From Basidiobolus heterosporus B8920 (lineage: Eukaryota; Basidiobolomycota; Basidiobolomycetes; Basidiobolales; Basidiobolaceae): DNA of 25,997 nucleotides. The stretch covers positions 1-25,997 of the forward strand of contig JNET01027818.1 of the NCBI GenBank assembly GCA_000697455.1, in the 5' to 3' direction. A model generated the notes under the pieces. That model was not told where the DNA came from. It saw nothing but the letters and a program-made list of their open reading frames with translations, and did not search any database. The translations under genes and the position numbers were made by a program. Of this stretch, positions 1-10,035 are shown one piece after another (the first letter of the stretch is position 1; each line of letters starts with the position of its first letter).

Positions 1-545
1 GACTTGTGGCTAAGGAATGTACTCAGATAGGAGACATAGATCAGAAGAAAACCAGTGAACCAGTGGAAAGATTAAAGTCAATCAGAATGCTGCTTGCAAT
101 TGCAGTGCTATATAGCCTTTATGTCAAGGTTATGGAGTTTAAATCAGGTTTAACTCAAGATCAGCTTAAGGAGAAGCTACCCAGACACCAGACTGACGTT
201 TTTGAGGATCCAGAGCATCCTGGGATGGTGTATAAAGAAGGAAAAACGTTGCAAAGGCCAAACAATCAGCCAGGAAGTGGAACATGAAGATAAACACTAA
301 TTTGGAGATAGTCCAGAAGCGGAGAAATGTGGTAGATCACAGTTTCTATTTAAAGAGTGTTGGGTACCATGTGGTGCACTTGCCTTATCAGTGGATATAC
401 CTATTATAGCTACCAACAGGAAGGAAGCCTTGGAAAAGTCCAAATGGAGCATATCTTCACAAAAGATTACGTCTGATTTTGGTGAAAATCACACTATTGA
501 AGAATTACAAATCAGGACAGCCAGATATGCCAAAACAATGATTCC
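1..545 (+). pseudogene. Copia reverse transcriptase fragment, frameshifted
   Basis: This is the palm region of a Ty1/copia RT, already inside the domain at base 1. Seen in order: LVAKECTQ (family form RLVAKGxxQ), the SIRMLLAIAVLYSLYVKVMEFKSG block (written here as the family's SIRxLLAxA helix followed by the MDxKSAF strand), then FEDPEHPGMVYK. Near 278 the reading passes to another frame (WNMKINTNLE, then VVDHSFYLKSVGYHVV). Near 388 it passes to a third frame (VDIPIIATNRKEALEK, then the DFGENHT block that stands for the usual DLGE). The catalytic YVDD is broken by the second frameshift, so the enzyme is dead. The sequence leads towards the polypurine tract and LTR at 1046-1405, so this is the 3' part of one plus-strand element. 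The fold assignment is secure; exact frameshift points are approximate. Confidence 0.88.
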
Positions 546-993
546 AGATCATTTGTGGGACACTCAGGAGAGTTACAGACGTGGTATAGAGCCAGATATT
601 ATACCAGAAGGAACTCAAAAGCAAATAAGCTTTAATTTTGTCAAAAATGGACGAAAATTCAAGCAGGAGGAGCCAAATGAAAGCCAGAATTTCACAGATC
701 AAATTTCTACTGAAAATTTGATGGATACTGATCCTGAACTCCGTCCAGAAGTTGTAGATTCAGTGGGAGTAACTAACTTACTCAATCAAGATCTTAAATC
801 AGATCTTATACCAGCAGTTAAGCAGATTTCCGGCCAAATCAAGTGGTGGATAAAGCTATGCTTAAGTTGTGCATTGGCTAATGCAATTTTAGATCAATGT
901 GGGCATTCCTATGCATATTTAGGACGTGATATAGGTCACAGAAATTTCCCAGTTGGTTTCAAACTTTTACTCTATGATAGAGTAGTATGTTAA
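541..993 (+). other. Unrecognised open frame fused to the RT remnant
   Basis: The third RT frame stays open for about 200 codons (391-993). Up to RYAKTM it follows the Copia RT thumb region. After that (IPDHLWDTQESYRRG, later an acidic Glu/Asp/Pro-rich stretch, then IKWWIKLCLSCALANAIL) I recognise no family. In a normal Copia element this place holds the connection and RNase H, roughly 150-300 codons with a YSDADWAG-type motif; none is seen here. An open stretch this long is unusual beside such broken neighbours. It may be a divergent or rearranged part of the same polyprotein, sequence picked up by the element, or chance survival. No start codon, promoter or intron signal argues for an independent gene. 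Confidence 0.4.
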
Positions 994-1045
994 TACTTTG
1001 AATATTCAGCTACAAAGATATAGTTGTTTATATGAATATTTAGTT

Positions 1046-1054
1046 GAGTGGGAG
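1046..1054 (+). promoter_or_regulatory. Polypurine tract before 3' LTR3
   Basis: A purine-rich run (GAGTGGGAG, with one T) directly abuts the TG start of LTR3. This is where plus-strand DNA priming occurs in LTR retrotransposons, and it shows that the LTR at 1055 is a 3' LTR belonging to the RT remnant upstream. Confidence 0.65.
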
Positions 1055-1405
1055 TGTTGAAATTAAGTTAGGTTAGCACCTAAGTATTCATATAATAAGG
1101 TATATAACTTATATTTTGTATTTATGAGATATTTGTCAAAGTTGAAATGCGTAACATCAATTTGGATTAATTACAAGATAATGAAATGTTGGATTTATGA
1201 AAAATCTTAAACATGTCCAAATGAGCTGAAACTGCTACAGTATGTTCTTAGAACCCTCTAGAAGAGTACGTAATAGTTTCTTTATTTAGTTCTAACAAAA
1301 GGTATAAATACCTTTCTTTATTACAATAAAACATTAAGTGAAAGTACAACAACTTCTTCTTAATATCCAAAGTCACTTCCAATATCACTATTTTCACTTT
1401 CAACA
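1055..1405 (+). repeat. LTR3: complete 3' LTR of a Copia element
   Basis: The 351-bp segment starts TGTTGAAA and ends TTTCAACA, a perfect 8-bp inverted terminal repeat with TG/CA ends. Inside are a TATA-like GGTATAAATACC at 1301-1312 and a polyadenylation-type AATAAA at 1325-1330, in the order expected for U3-R-U5. A polypurine tract abuts the left end. The five bases left (GGGAG) and right (GATGT) differ, as expected for a 3' LTR whose partner lies outside the window. It shares its first nine bases with LTR1 but the rest is different, so it is treated as a third LTR family, present once here. Confidence 0.85.
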
Positions 1406-3835
1406 GATGTACTTCACATGCTGGAACATAAATGCTGTTGTGAGATATCTTTCTTTATGTAGTTCAATTTCTAGCTCTAAGTACTTTGCCATCTATGTAT
1501 AAAAGATACATATTGAAATTCTTTTCCTCACGTTGGGTGGATTATGATTGCCAAGTACTTGACCTTGTCTGAATATAGCTTCTCTTGTAAAGCACTTTAC
1601 TCAATCATAGCTAAAGTTGGTCTGAGAAATACAAGATCAGGTGCAAAGAACTTTTCCTAGCATTAGTTTAATTCTATCTGAAATTTAACATATCTCATTA
1701 TAGTGTCATAGTCATTGTGAAGAATTTTATAGGCTTTACTAGGTTCTGGCTGAAAGTACTTACTATGCTGAAGGATAAAATATGCTATAGATATATTTCT
1801 TAGGTTTAAATTGGTTTGTGCCAATTAGTATTTAGCTTGTTAGTATAAGTGATGTGCTATGAAGTACTTCTCAAGACACTATTTAATATCCTATTAAAGA
1901 GTGCTTCATCAATAAGTAGTGTAAACCTGGCAAAATTACTTTCTTGATACACATCAGATTCTTGCTGTAGTATGCTTTACCTAACAGTAATGTGCAGCTT
2001 GTTGAGTGGTACTTTCTTAGTGTTTGTAAGATTCTGCCGGAATGTACTTTAACATGAGGGAACATGCACATAGGTGTGAAGTACTTTTACTCTATTACAA
2101 GTATTTTCACTGAAATGTATATGAGCTTATATGAACTTGAACTCTGTGGTAAGATACCTCACCTACTACTTTGATATATTGACTAAAAAGTATATTACCT
2201 TGTACCAATGTGGATCCTTTGTGAAGTATATCTCCTAATATTAGTTAAATTCCTGGCAGAAGGAAATCTAATATATCAGCATATTGGATATGTTGTTTAG
2301 TATTTTCATGAAATTGATTAAATTTGGCTGGATGGGGGTTTATCTTGTAAGAACATATGTGACCACTTGCTAAGTACCCATTGTGAAGCAGATGATATCC
2401 AAGCTAAAAAGTACTCTACTAGATAAAGATATAAGATCAAACACGGACTACTTTTCCTAGTAATATGTAGAACTGCTGAGAAGTGCTCTATAGCATCTTT
2501 TATCAGATTTGTTGCAAAGAACCTTTCCTGGTTTTATTAAATTCAGCAGGCATAACTTTATGAACTTTTCATGATAAAATACCATTGTGAAGTGTCTATC
2601 TAAATATGCTGATATTCTGGCAGAGAAGTACTTCACTCATTAGAGCTTGTATATGCTGTGAAGTACCCTTCTTGGTTTTGATTATATTGTGGCTGCAGAG
2701 TACATTGTTTCCAATTGGCATCACATCTGTTACAAAGTACTTTTCCTAAAATTGGCTAGATTATTACTCTAAGGTAGCTTATTGTGTAAGAAAATCAATC
2801 TGATTGTAACCAGGATATCGATGTAATAGTTGAATTAATCTCAACAAGTACTTTGCCATTCATTAACATAAGTTTCAGTCAGAAAGTACTTTATGCATTA
2901 GAAATATACTCTCTGAGATCTTCTTTGCTTTTTACAAATCTTTACTTTGCTATGTGATACTTTTCTGGTTGTTGGTTAGATTCTTGATGACCAGTACTTT
3001 ACCTGTTTGGTTGCATTGGAACAGTCATGAGTACAGAATTAGGTTTTATAAATCAAGATATCTTTATATCCTGGTATTTGGCTCACTTAGTTTACATCAA
3101 ATGTTTGTAACAATTTTAGGTGACAGTTATCTAATACTTGCTCAAATACTAAGAGCTTATGGCAATAAGGGTCAGATATGATTTAGTAACTCAACTGCAA
3201 GCTTATTCACTACTATTAAAAAATATAGTCTTCAGTATCTTAACAAGCTCTCATTGAAGCTATGTAAAGTGTTGCTCAAAGTTACTTGCCCTTTTTGCAT
3301 TTGAGATATGTTGTGCAGTACTGTTTGCAGATGAATTAGATTATCATTGATGATTACTTGACTTTGAACAAGTGCAGTAGCTTTTGTCAAGTACTTTTCC
3401 TTATCTAAGCCCAAATCTGGCTGAAAGGGCCAGAGCTCCAAACTAATAGGAGATTTACCTTTGCTGACAGTAGTTGAATGCTTGCTGGGAAGTACTTTAC
3501 CTTGTACTTGTGTGAGATATGCTAGAAGATAACTTGCATGATAAGACTTCAATTTTAGCCATAAAGTACTTTGTCTTGTACCAATACAAAGTCTGTAATG
3601 AAGTACATCTCCACACATGATATATATTATTTCTGAAGTTTGTTCTTCCTTCTCAAAGAAATCAATACATGGTAAAGTGTTCCTGCTCTTAGTAGCTGTA
3701 TCACTCTTGAACAGTACTTTCTCTTTATGAATATAGCTCAAGCAATCTTTCATAGTATTAGCACAATTCTTGCTTAACGTATTCAATCTTCTACTAAGGT
3801 AAAATATGCTCTAAAGCCTATCTCTAAGGTTATCT
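1406..3835. repeat. Tandem A/B 37-bp satellite array, block 1
   Basis: This block is made of degenerate monomers of about 37 bp, each opening with AAGTACTT or a one- to three-base variant. Exact spacing can be read at 1479, 1516, 1553 and 1590 (37 bp each) and at 3490, 3564 and 3601 (74 and 37 bp). Two monomer types alternate. Type B begins AAGTACTTTACCTTGTAT and goes on through AATATAAGCT. Type A begins AAGTACTTTTCCT and goes on through ATTAGTTAGATTCTTGCTG. The block starts immediately after the CA end of LTR3 and stops at a Copia RNase H fragment near 3836. A degraded solo LTR2 sits inside it (about 3005-3253). No coding function: 37 is not a multiple of three and the open frames across it are unrelated to the repeat. 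Type: satellite or large minisatellite of unknown role. Confidence 0.88.
3005..3253 (+). repeat. Degraded solo LTR2 inside array block 1
   Basis: The 37-bp rhythm is lost here, and the sequence follows the LTR2 family in plus orientation: a TTTGGTTGCATTGGAACAG start, a GTACAGAATTAGG block matching the LTR2 GTGCAGAATCAGA, then CACTTAGTTTACATC, then GACAGTTATCTAA matching CACAGTTATCAAA, and finally AAGCTTATTCACTACT. About 110-120 bp of the LTR middle is missing compared with the matching copy at 9136-9499. It explains the short plus-strand open frame at 2954-3181, which is not a gene. Confidence 0.7.
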
Positions 3836-3839
3836 GTTT

Positions 3840-4130
3840 TACCATGGTTCAGTATTCTATCACTGCATATAGTAGTGTTGTTTCTGGCTCAGAAACTAAA
3901 CTCTGTGGCTATTCTGATGCAATGCCTTGGAGGTAATATTACAGTACTATAAATATGCATATATAGAGGGTAGAGTATGCGATATTTCTTAGCTACAGCA
4001 GACACTTGGGTATGGCAGTCTGCCAGTTGCTGTACAATCATTTGGCTAGTGTCACTATCCAGGTTAAAACAAGGTGCACTTTGGTATCTTAAGTAAGGAA
4101 ATCCCTCCAATTTCTGATAAATATGCTGCA
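3840..4130 (+). pseudogene. Copia RNase H fragment between array blocks
   Basis: Plus-strand remnants of a Copia RNase H domain. LCGYSDA (about 3900-3920) matches the family signature LxGYSDADWAG that carries a catalytic Asp. Further on WQSAS (about 4012-4026) matches the SWxSKRQ strand that precedes the ALSSTEAEY motif. Several frameshifts and stops lie between, and the AEY motif itself is not clear. It interrupts the 37-bp array, whose left block stops at about 3835. The domain call is from two short motifs in the right order, so it is probable rather than certain. Confidence 0.55.
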
Positions 4131-4419
4131 CAGGCCTGCTCTAAGTTTGTATATTTCTTCTAAAAGTAAACTTTATCATTTCACTATTGATACAGCCCTT
4201 ACCTACAATATAAGTCAGCAATTACTTTGTTGTGACCTCCTAGGTTCAAGCTAACATCAATAAGTTTAAACTGCTTTATTCATCAGGGTGATACCTTGAG
4301 CTTGTAGCACTTTTTTTCTGTCAGATTTCTCTAAAAGAAACATTTCTTACATTGAATGTGTCATTTGTCAATTCTTTTACTCCTAACAGTGAAGGATGCA
4401 GTATTGAATGAGACCTCAT
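4131..4419. other. Unassigned AT-rich stretch, no gene
   Basis: This lies between the RNase H remnant and the point where the AAGTACTT rhythm resumes (about 4420). I see no open frame with a recognisable domain, no LTR terminus and no clear 37-bp monomers. It may be the 3' end of the same Copia fragment or strongly diverged array. Confidence 0.4.
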
Positions 4420-7400
4420 CTAGTTGATAAAGTACTCTTTCTTGAATCAGAAATTTCCAGGCTTATTAATAGCTGGCTGATTTATCATTGCCCTACCTTA
4501 GAATACTTTTCTGTTGGTCTTCAATAGGTTTGCTATAGATTTCTTTGTTTGATAGTACAAGCATACAGTGGCAGAAATACTTTCTCTTGATCTCACATAC
4601 CTAATCTTTTCAGTACTTTCTGTAGGATTATTAACGTTTCAACTCTAAAGTACTTTGCTGTCATCAGTATAGACACCACAACCTAGCAACTATATGCTGG
4701 ATGCTACTATATTTTCTCAGGAGCTTTCTAAGAACAACCTGTGTCTCTGTTATATGGTATTTAGGTTCCAAAGTATTATGTTTCCGATTGGTATTAATTT
4801 TGAAGTGAAGTGAAGTACATTTACTCAAATTGGTATTGCCTTTACCAGCAGGATGTCAATTTACTGTATTTATACTGTTATCAAAGGTTTTTTCCCTTTG
4901 GAATGACACATTTGCTCCAAAGTAACTTCCTCCTTGCAAAGATATTTTATATAGAGCATTCAACACATGGGTATTGTTGTGATTTAATGTACTTTCTGCA
5001 TGTCAGAAGTATCTCAATTACCATTTCATATGGAACAAGTTGGGAACACTTTGGTTTAGGCACCTTACCTTAAAGTAGCATTACAGTTGATCTATAGTAC
5101 TTGTCATCTCTCTGAAAATATTTTACTGAAAAAAGCCATTCATGTGACTTGGGCATTCTTGATTGCCGGATGCTTTTTGCTACTCTGTACTTGATTGTAG
5201 TAGAGAAACCCTTGCCAATATTACTTCTTCATGGCTCTGACATACTTTGCTACTAACTACCAGTATTCTTGCTTAAAAGTAGTTTTTGTTAAAAGCTAAC
5301 TTCTCCTGCTATTAATTACTCTTCTATGTACAAATGGTTGACTATTTTATTCAACTTATCTAAAGTCAATTTCTTCTTCTTAAATGTTGATTCTCCAACT
5401 CTTTCACTAATGCCAAGATTATCCTTGATGTAATATACATTCCTCATGGTCTGGAAGCCAGCTTTACAATAGTATATTTAAGCTTTCTTATAGATTACAT
5501 ACTCAATGTGTGTGTATTTTGTGCAACATAGAGCTATTTTAGTGAGGCAGTGTGTGAATATAGTATGAAAGCTGACTATGTAGTTAAAAACCCTTTCATA
5601 TTAGTAAGATTTGTATATGGAGATAGTATGACATATATAGATATAAGCTCTGTTATGCAGTACTTTGCTATAAGCAAATAAGTTCTTACAGTAGGGACCA
5701 CTACCTTGAAGACATGTAATATATGAACAAGGAATTTGTTGAGGCATTCATTGTATGTTTGATCAAAACAATTCATAAAGTCAAAATTCTAGATCTACTG
5801 CGAGTCTCACTTCAAATATCAGTAAGCTCCATAATAGATTGTATTGATCATGAATGATAGAAGCTTTACCATATAATACTTTCCTGATTTTGATTGGATT
5901 CAAGTGGAAATTATGCTGCCCTGAAGGAATAGTTACTTTGCTAAGAGTCATTTTTCCAGGTTCAGGTTCAACTCTTGTTAGCAGGTACTTGACCTATTAT
6001 AAATAGAAGCTATGTTACCAAGTACTTTTCTTAATATTAATTAAAATCATGCCAATAGGTACTTTACCTATTAGCAATATTTACTCTGTAATGAAGTACT
6101 TTTCTGCACATGAATTATCATTGTTGCAGAAATGCTCTTTATATTTAATCAATATTGTAGCTATGGCAAAGTACTTTTCTTGGTAGTTTTATCTAATATT
6201 AAGGTAAAGACTGCTGAAAAGTACCTTGTCTTGTATGAATACAAATTGATTACAAAGCACTTTATCTGGTATAAGTGTAAGAATGATTGCAAAGAACACA
6301 ATCTTACACAAATACAAAAGTTGATTATAAATGATTTATCCGGCAATGAATTATATACTGGCTATTGAGTAATTTAGCTTTTGAAAATATTAACTAATTA
6401 TGAAGTAGACTTCCTGATATGTGCATGAGTGCCAATAAACACCACATATCTTCAGTGAATATAAATATGTTGTCAAGTAGCTTTCCTGAGATTTATTAGA
6501 TTACTGCTATATGGTACATTGCCTTGTGCCAAGTAAAATGTGCTGCAAGGTGACTCTCCTGCTTAGAGTAATACTCATGCTGAAAGTACTTTGCACTGTA
6601 TAGGTAAGAGCTTTGCTCTGGGTACCTTTCATGATGTTTGTAAGATTCTGGCTGGAAAGTACTCTACCGGGTGTATTCAAGAGCTCTGCAGTAATGTGCA
6701 ATTTAGATATTGGTTAGATTTTTGTTTCTGTGTGATTTACCTTCAGTAACTATTAAATACAATATGAAGTAGTGTTGCTGACATTAGCTAGATTACAACT
6801 GATAAGTACCCAATACTGGCCATAGATAAGCACTGCTGCGAAGTACTGTTTGTGTTGTTAGTTAAACTCTTATTGCTGGAGATTTTACCTTGGTTAAATA
6901 CAACATCAATTGGGGCATACCTTTTCAAGAATTGGTTGAATGATTGATAAGAGTAGCTACACCTTTGCAAGCATAAGATCTGCTGTGAGGAACATTCTGG
7001 AGAGCAGTAGTTAATCTTGTACAAATGAAAGTGCTTTATGTAGTACTTTCACAATGGCAACTGAATCTTAGCTGAAAAGTACTTTGCCTTTGAAAATCAG
7101 AGATCTGTTGCCAAGTGACTTTCTGGATTATAGTCAAACTGTTTCCAAGTTGCATTTTGTCTCATGTTGGTATTTAATATGTTGCGAAGGGCTTTGCCTT
7201 AGATTAAATGGATTATAGCTCAAAGTACTTTACCTTTTACAAGTACAAACTAAGCTGCAAGTGCTTTCCCAGATATAAGTCAGATGATTACTGATATGTA
7301 CTTCATTTTAAATGCATATACGGCTTGATGTTAAGTACTTCCCCTGGCATCAGTTACATTCTTGCTGAAAGGACTTTGCTGTGAAAATAGGAGCTTCTTT

Positions 7401-7537
7401 TAAGGTACCTTTTCTAATTTAAGCTGTATCTTATCCAAAAGTTATAAGTGAGATGCTGGCTTAAAAGTGCTTCATATTTTATGAACATACAATGCTCTGA
7501 GAGATTCTTTTTGTGGCATAAGTAAGAATCTTGCTGA

Positions 7538-10035
7538 GATATACTTCATACGATGTGAATATAAGCTTTGTTTTGAGATATCTTTTTTGCTGTAGGTTAG
7601 TTTCTTGCTGCAAGTATGTAGTGGTGTGTGAGTAAACAATATATAGGGAAATTTCTTCCTCTTGTTGGATTGATCAAGATTGCAAAGTACTTGATCTTGT
7701 ATTAATATAGCTTCTTATATAAAGCACATTTCACAATTTTAGCTAAAGTTGGGCTGAGAAGTACAGGAACAGGTGTGAAGTACTTTTCCTAGCATTAGTT
7801 TGATTCTAACTGAGTTGTACCATATCTTATAATAATGTAATATTCTTAATGAAATAGTCTGATTGGTTTTACTTAGAATCTGGCTTGAAGCACTTGCTTT
7901 ACAAGAGTGTAACATATGGTATGAATACATTTCTCAGCTTGCATTAGGTTTATGCTGAATAGTACTTTAGCTTGTTAGTATAAGTGAAATGCTTTAAAGT
8001 GCTTTTCTAGAAGCTGCTTAATATTTCATCAAAGAGTACTTCAACAAAAAATAATATATACTTGGCCAAAAGTACTTTCCTGATACATGTCAAATTCTTG
8101 CTATTGCATACTTTACCTAACAATAATACACAGCTTGTTGTGTGGTACTTTCTAGTGTTTGCATGATTTTCCTAGACTGGACTTTAACATGAGCTAACAT
8201 GGATGCAGGTGGGAAGTACTTTTACTCTATTGGATATATTTTCACCAATATGTTTACAACCTTATGTGAACTTAAATAATATGGTTCAATACCTCACCAT
8301 CAACTTTGATATATTGACTCCAAAGTACATTACTTTGTACCAACATAAGAACTTTTGTGAAGTATGTCTCCTAACTTTAGTTAAATCCCTGGCAGAAGGA
8401 ACTTTACCTTACGGCAATATAGGATTTGTTGTTTGGTATTTTTCATGAAATTGATTAAATTTGGCCAGATGGTATTTTATCTTGTAAACATACATATGAA
8501 CAGGGGCTAAGCATCTATTGTGAAGCAGGTGATATTCAAGCTAAAAAGTACTCTACTAGGTAAAAATATTAGATGGGTTATGTAATACTTAGACAGTAAT
8601 AGGTAAGACTGCTGTGAAGTAGCACATCATATCAGATTTGTTGTGCAGAACTTTTCCTGGCTTTGCTCAACTTTGTAGGCATAACCTTATTATCTTTTCA
8701 TAACACAATTCCTGTTATGGAGTACTCTTCTAATATATGCTAAGATTCTGGCTGAAAAGTACAATACTCATTAGAACTTATATATACTGTGAAGTAGCTT
8801 TTGTGGTCTTGATTATATTGTGGCTGCAGAGTACTTTATCTCTAATAGACATCAGGTCTGTTGTAAAGTATGTTTCCTAACATTAGCTAGATTTCTGCTC
8901 TCAAGTAGGTTATGTGTGAGAGAATCAATTAGATTGTGAAGAAAATAGCCATTTCTTAGTTAAAAACCTGCTGAGAACTAGTTTGCTTTGAACGGAAAAG
9001 AATTTCAGTTAAAAAGTGCATGACAGGGATTAGAGACATATTGTCTGAGATACTTCTTGCTTTTGACAAATCTTTAATTTGTTATGTGATATTTTTCTGG
9101 TTTTTGGTTATGTTTTTCACAACAAATACTTTACCTATTTGGTTGCATTGACATTGTCATGATGGTAGAATTAGATATTACAGGTCAAGATACCTCTATA
9201 TTCTGGTCTTTAGTCACTTGGATCACATGAAATGTTTCTTACGAGTCTTGATTTGATCTTGCTTCAACCTATTTCTAGCAAGTGCTAACTGCGGCTTCTG
9301 ACATAACATTAGTTGATTACTATGCCAAGGATCATGGTTAGAAATATGACATAATAGGTTCTTGATCACAGTTATCTAAAACCTGCTTAAATACGAAGCA
9401 GTTGATGGCACTAAAGGCCGGACAGGTTTTTTGTAACTTGAGTACTAGGTTATTTGCTAGTTTAAAAAACTTTGTCTTTAGTATATTAACACTCTTTCAT
9501 GTGAAGTGCTTCAATTGAGGCCATCTAAGGTGTTGCTCAATGTCATTTGCTTTTTTTCAATTGAGGTAGGTTCTAAAGTACTAATTGCATAGGAATCAGA
9601 TTACCATTGACAATTACTGGGCTAAACGCTAATAGCTTTGCAGTAATAGGAGATTTACATGAAGTACCTTTGTTTACAATGGTAGTATACTTACTGGGAA
9701 GTACTTTACTTTATATTCCTATGAGATATGCTGCTATATCCCTGGCATGATTGCACTTTGATTTTAGCCAAAAAGTCCTCTGCCTTTTACCAATATGAGT
9801 CCTGCAATGATGTACTTCTCCATGCATTATTTATATCATTTTTGAGGCATGTTCTTCCCTCTCAAGTCAAGCAACATTTGGTAGTTACTTTTAGATCACT
9901 CCTGAAAAGTACTTTCCCTTTATGAATGTAGCTTAAAGAAATCTTTCATAATATTAGCTAAGTTCCTACTTTTAATAATTCTATCTTCTACAATGATAAA
10001 ATGTGCTATAAAGTTTTTTTCTTAGGATAGCTGAA
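7538..10035. repeat. Segmental duplicate of array block 1
   Basis: This stretch aligns monomer by monomer with 1406-3835. Anchors: AAGTACTT at 1553 and 7685 (offset 6132); the TATTTTCAC segment at 2101 and 8236 (offset 6135); the TTGTGGCTGCAGAGTAC segment near 2688 and 8819 (offset about 6131); AAGTACTT at 3490 and 9699 (offset 6209, after indels). Private features such as the solo LTR2 and the TTTATGAAT segment near 3724 and 9919 are shared, so this is one duplicated segment rather than chance similarity of monomers. Identity by eye is roughly three quarters to four fifths. Confidence 0.85.
9136..9499 (+). repeat. Solo LTR2 inside array block 2
   Basis: An almost full-length, diverged LTR2 in plus orientation. 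In order it shows GGTAGAATTAGATATTAC (LTR2 GCAGAATCAGATTCTAC), TCACTTGGATCACATG, TTGATTTGATCTTG, GCGGCTTCTGACATAA, ATATGACATAATAG, CACAGTTATCTAAAACC, the ATAAAG-like region, and AGTATATTAACAC near the end. All match LTR2 copies at 25663 and 10979 in the same order. The first 15-20 bases of the LTR are not recognisable, and no target-site duplication can be read. Confidence 0.72.

Larger units (their letters stand above)
4420..10035. repeat. Tandem A/B 37-bp satellite array, block 2
   Basis: This is the same monomers as block 1. The clearest run has monomer starts at 5983, 6020, 6057, 6094, 6130, 6169, 6219, 6255, 6292 and 6329. Seven of the nine intervals are 36-37 bp, one is 39 and one is 50 because of a 13-bp insertion. 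A and B types alternate strictly through that run. With block 1 this gives on the order of 200 monomers (inference from length). The rhythm is weak at about 5330-5580. A solo LTR2 interrupts it at 9136-9499. The right edge at about 10035 abuts the internal region of an LTR2-family element. Short open frames in the block (for example 4810-5073, 6132-6368, 8203-8448) have no recognisable product and are taken as chance. Confidence 0.88.

Noticed and set aside
1050-1410. LTR3 as a solo LTR with a target duplication
   Set aside because: The flanking pentamers (GGGAG and GATGT) differ, and a polypurine tract precedes it, so it is a 3' LTR.
3232-3786. Minus-strand open frame of 184 codons inside the satellite array
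   Set aside because: It runs through 37-bp monomers, shows no domain, and its matching stretch in the duplicate copy (about 9480-9980) is not open. Chance opening in AT-rich repeats is the simpler view.
4803-4818. Microsatellite of GAAGT units
   Set aside because: Only three units, overlapping an array monomer start; too short to be meaningful.
4810-8448. Short open frames at 4810-5073, 5576-5776, 6132-6368, 6788-7024 and 8203-8448 as small genes
   Set aside because: All lie in the array, have no recognisable sequence, and do not recur in step with the repeat.
1406-10035. CRISPR-like or iteron-like array because of regular short repeats
   Set aside because: The whole 37-bp monomer is repeated, with no unique spacers between identical repeats, no cas or rep genes nearby, and an evident eukaryotic retrotransposon setting.
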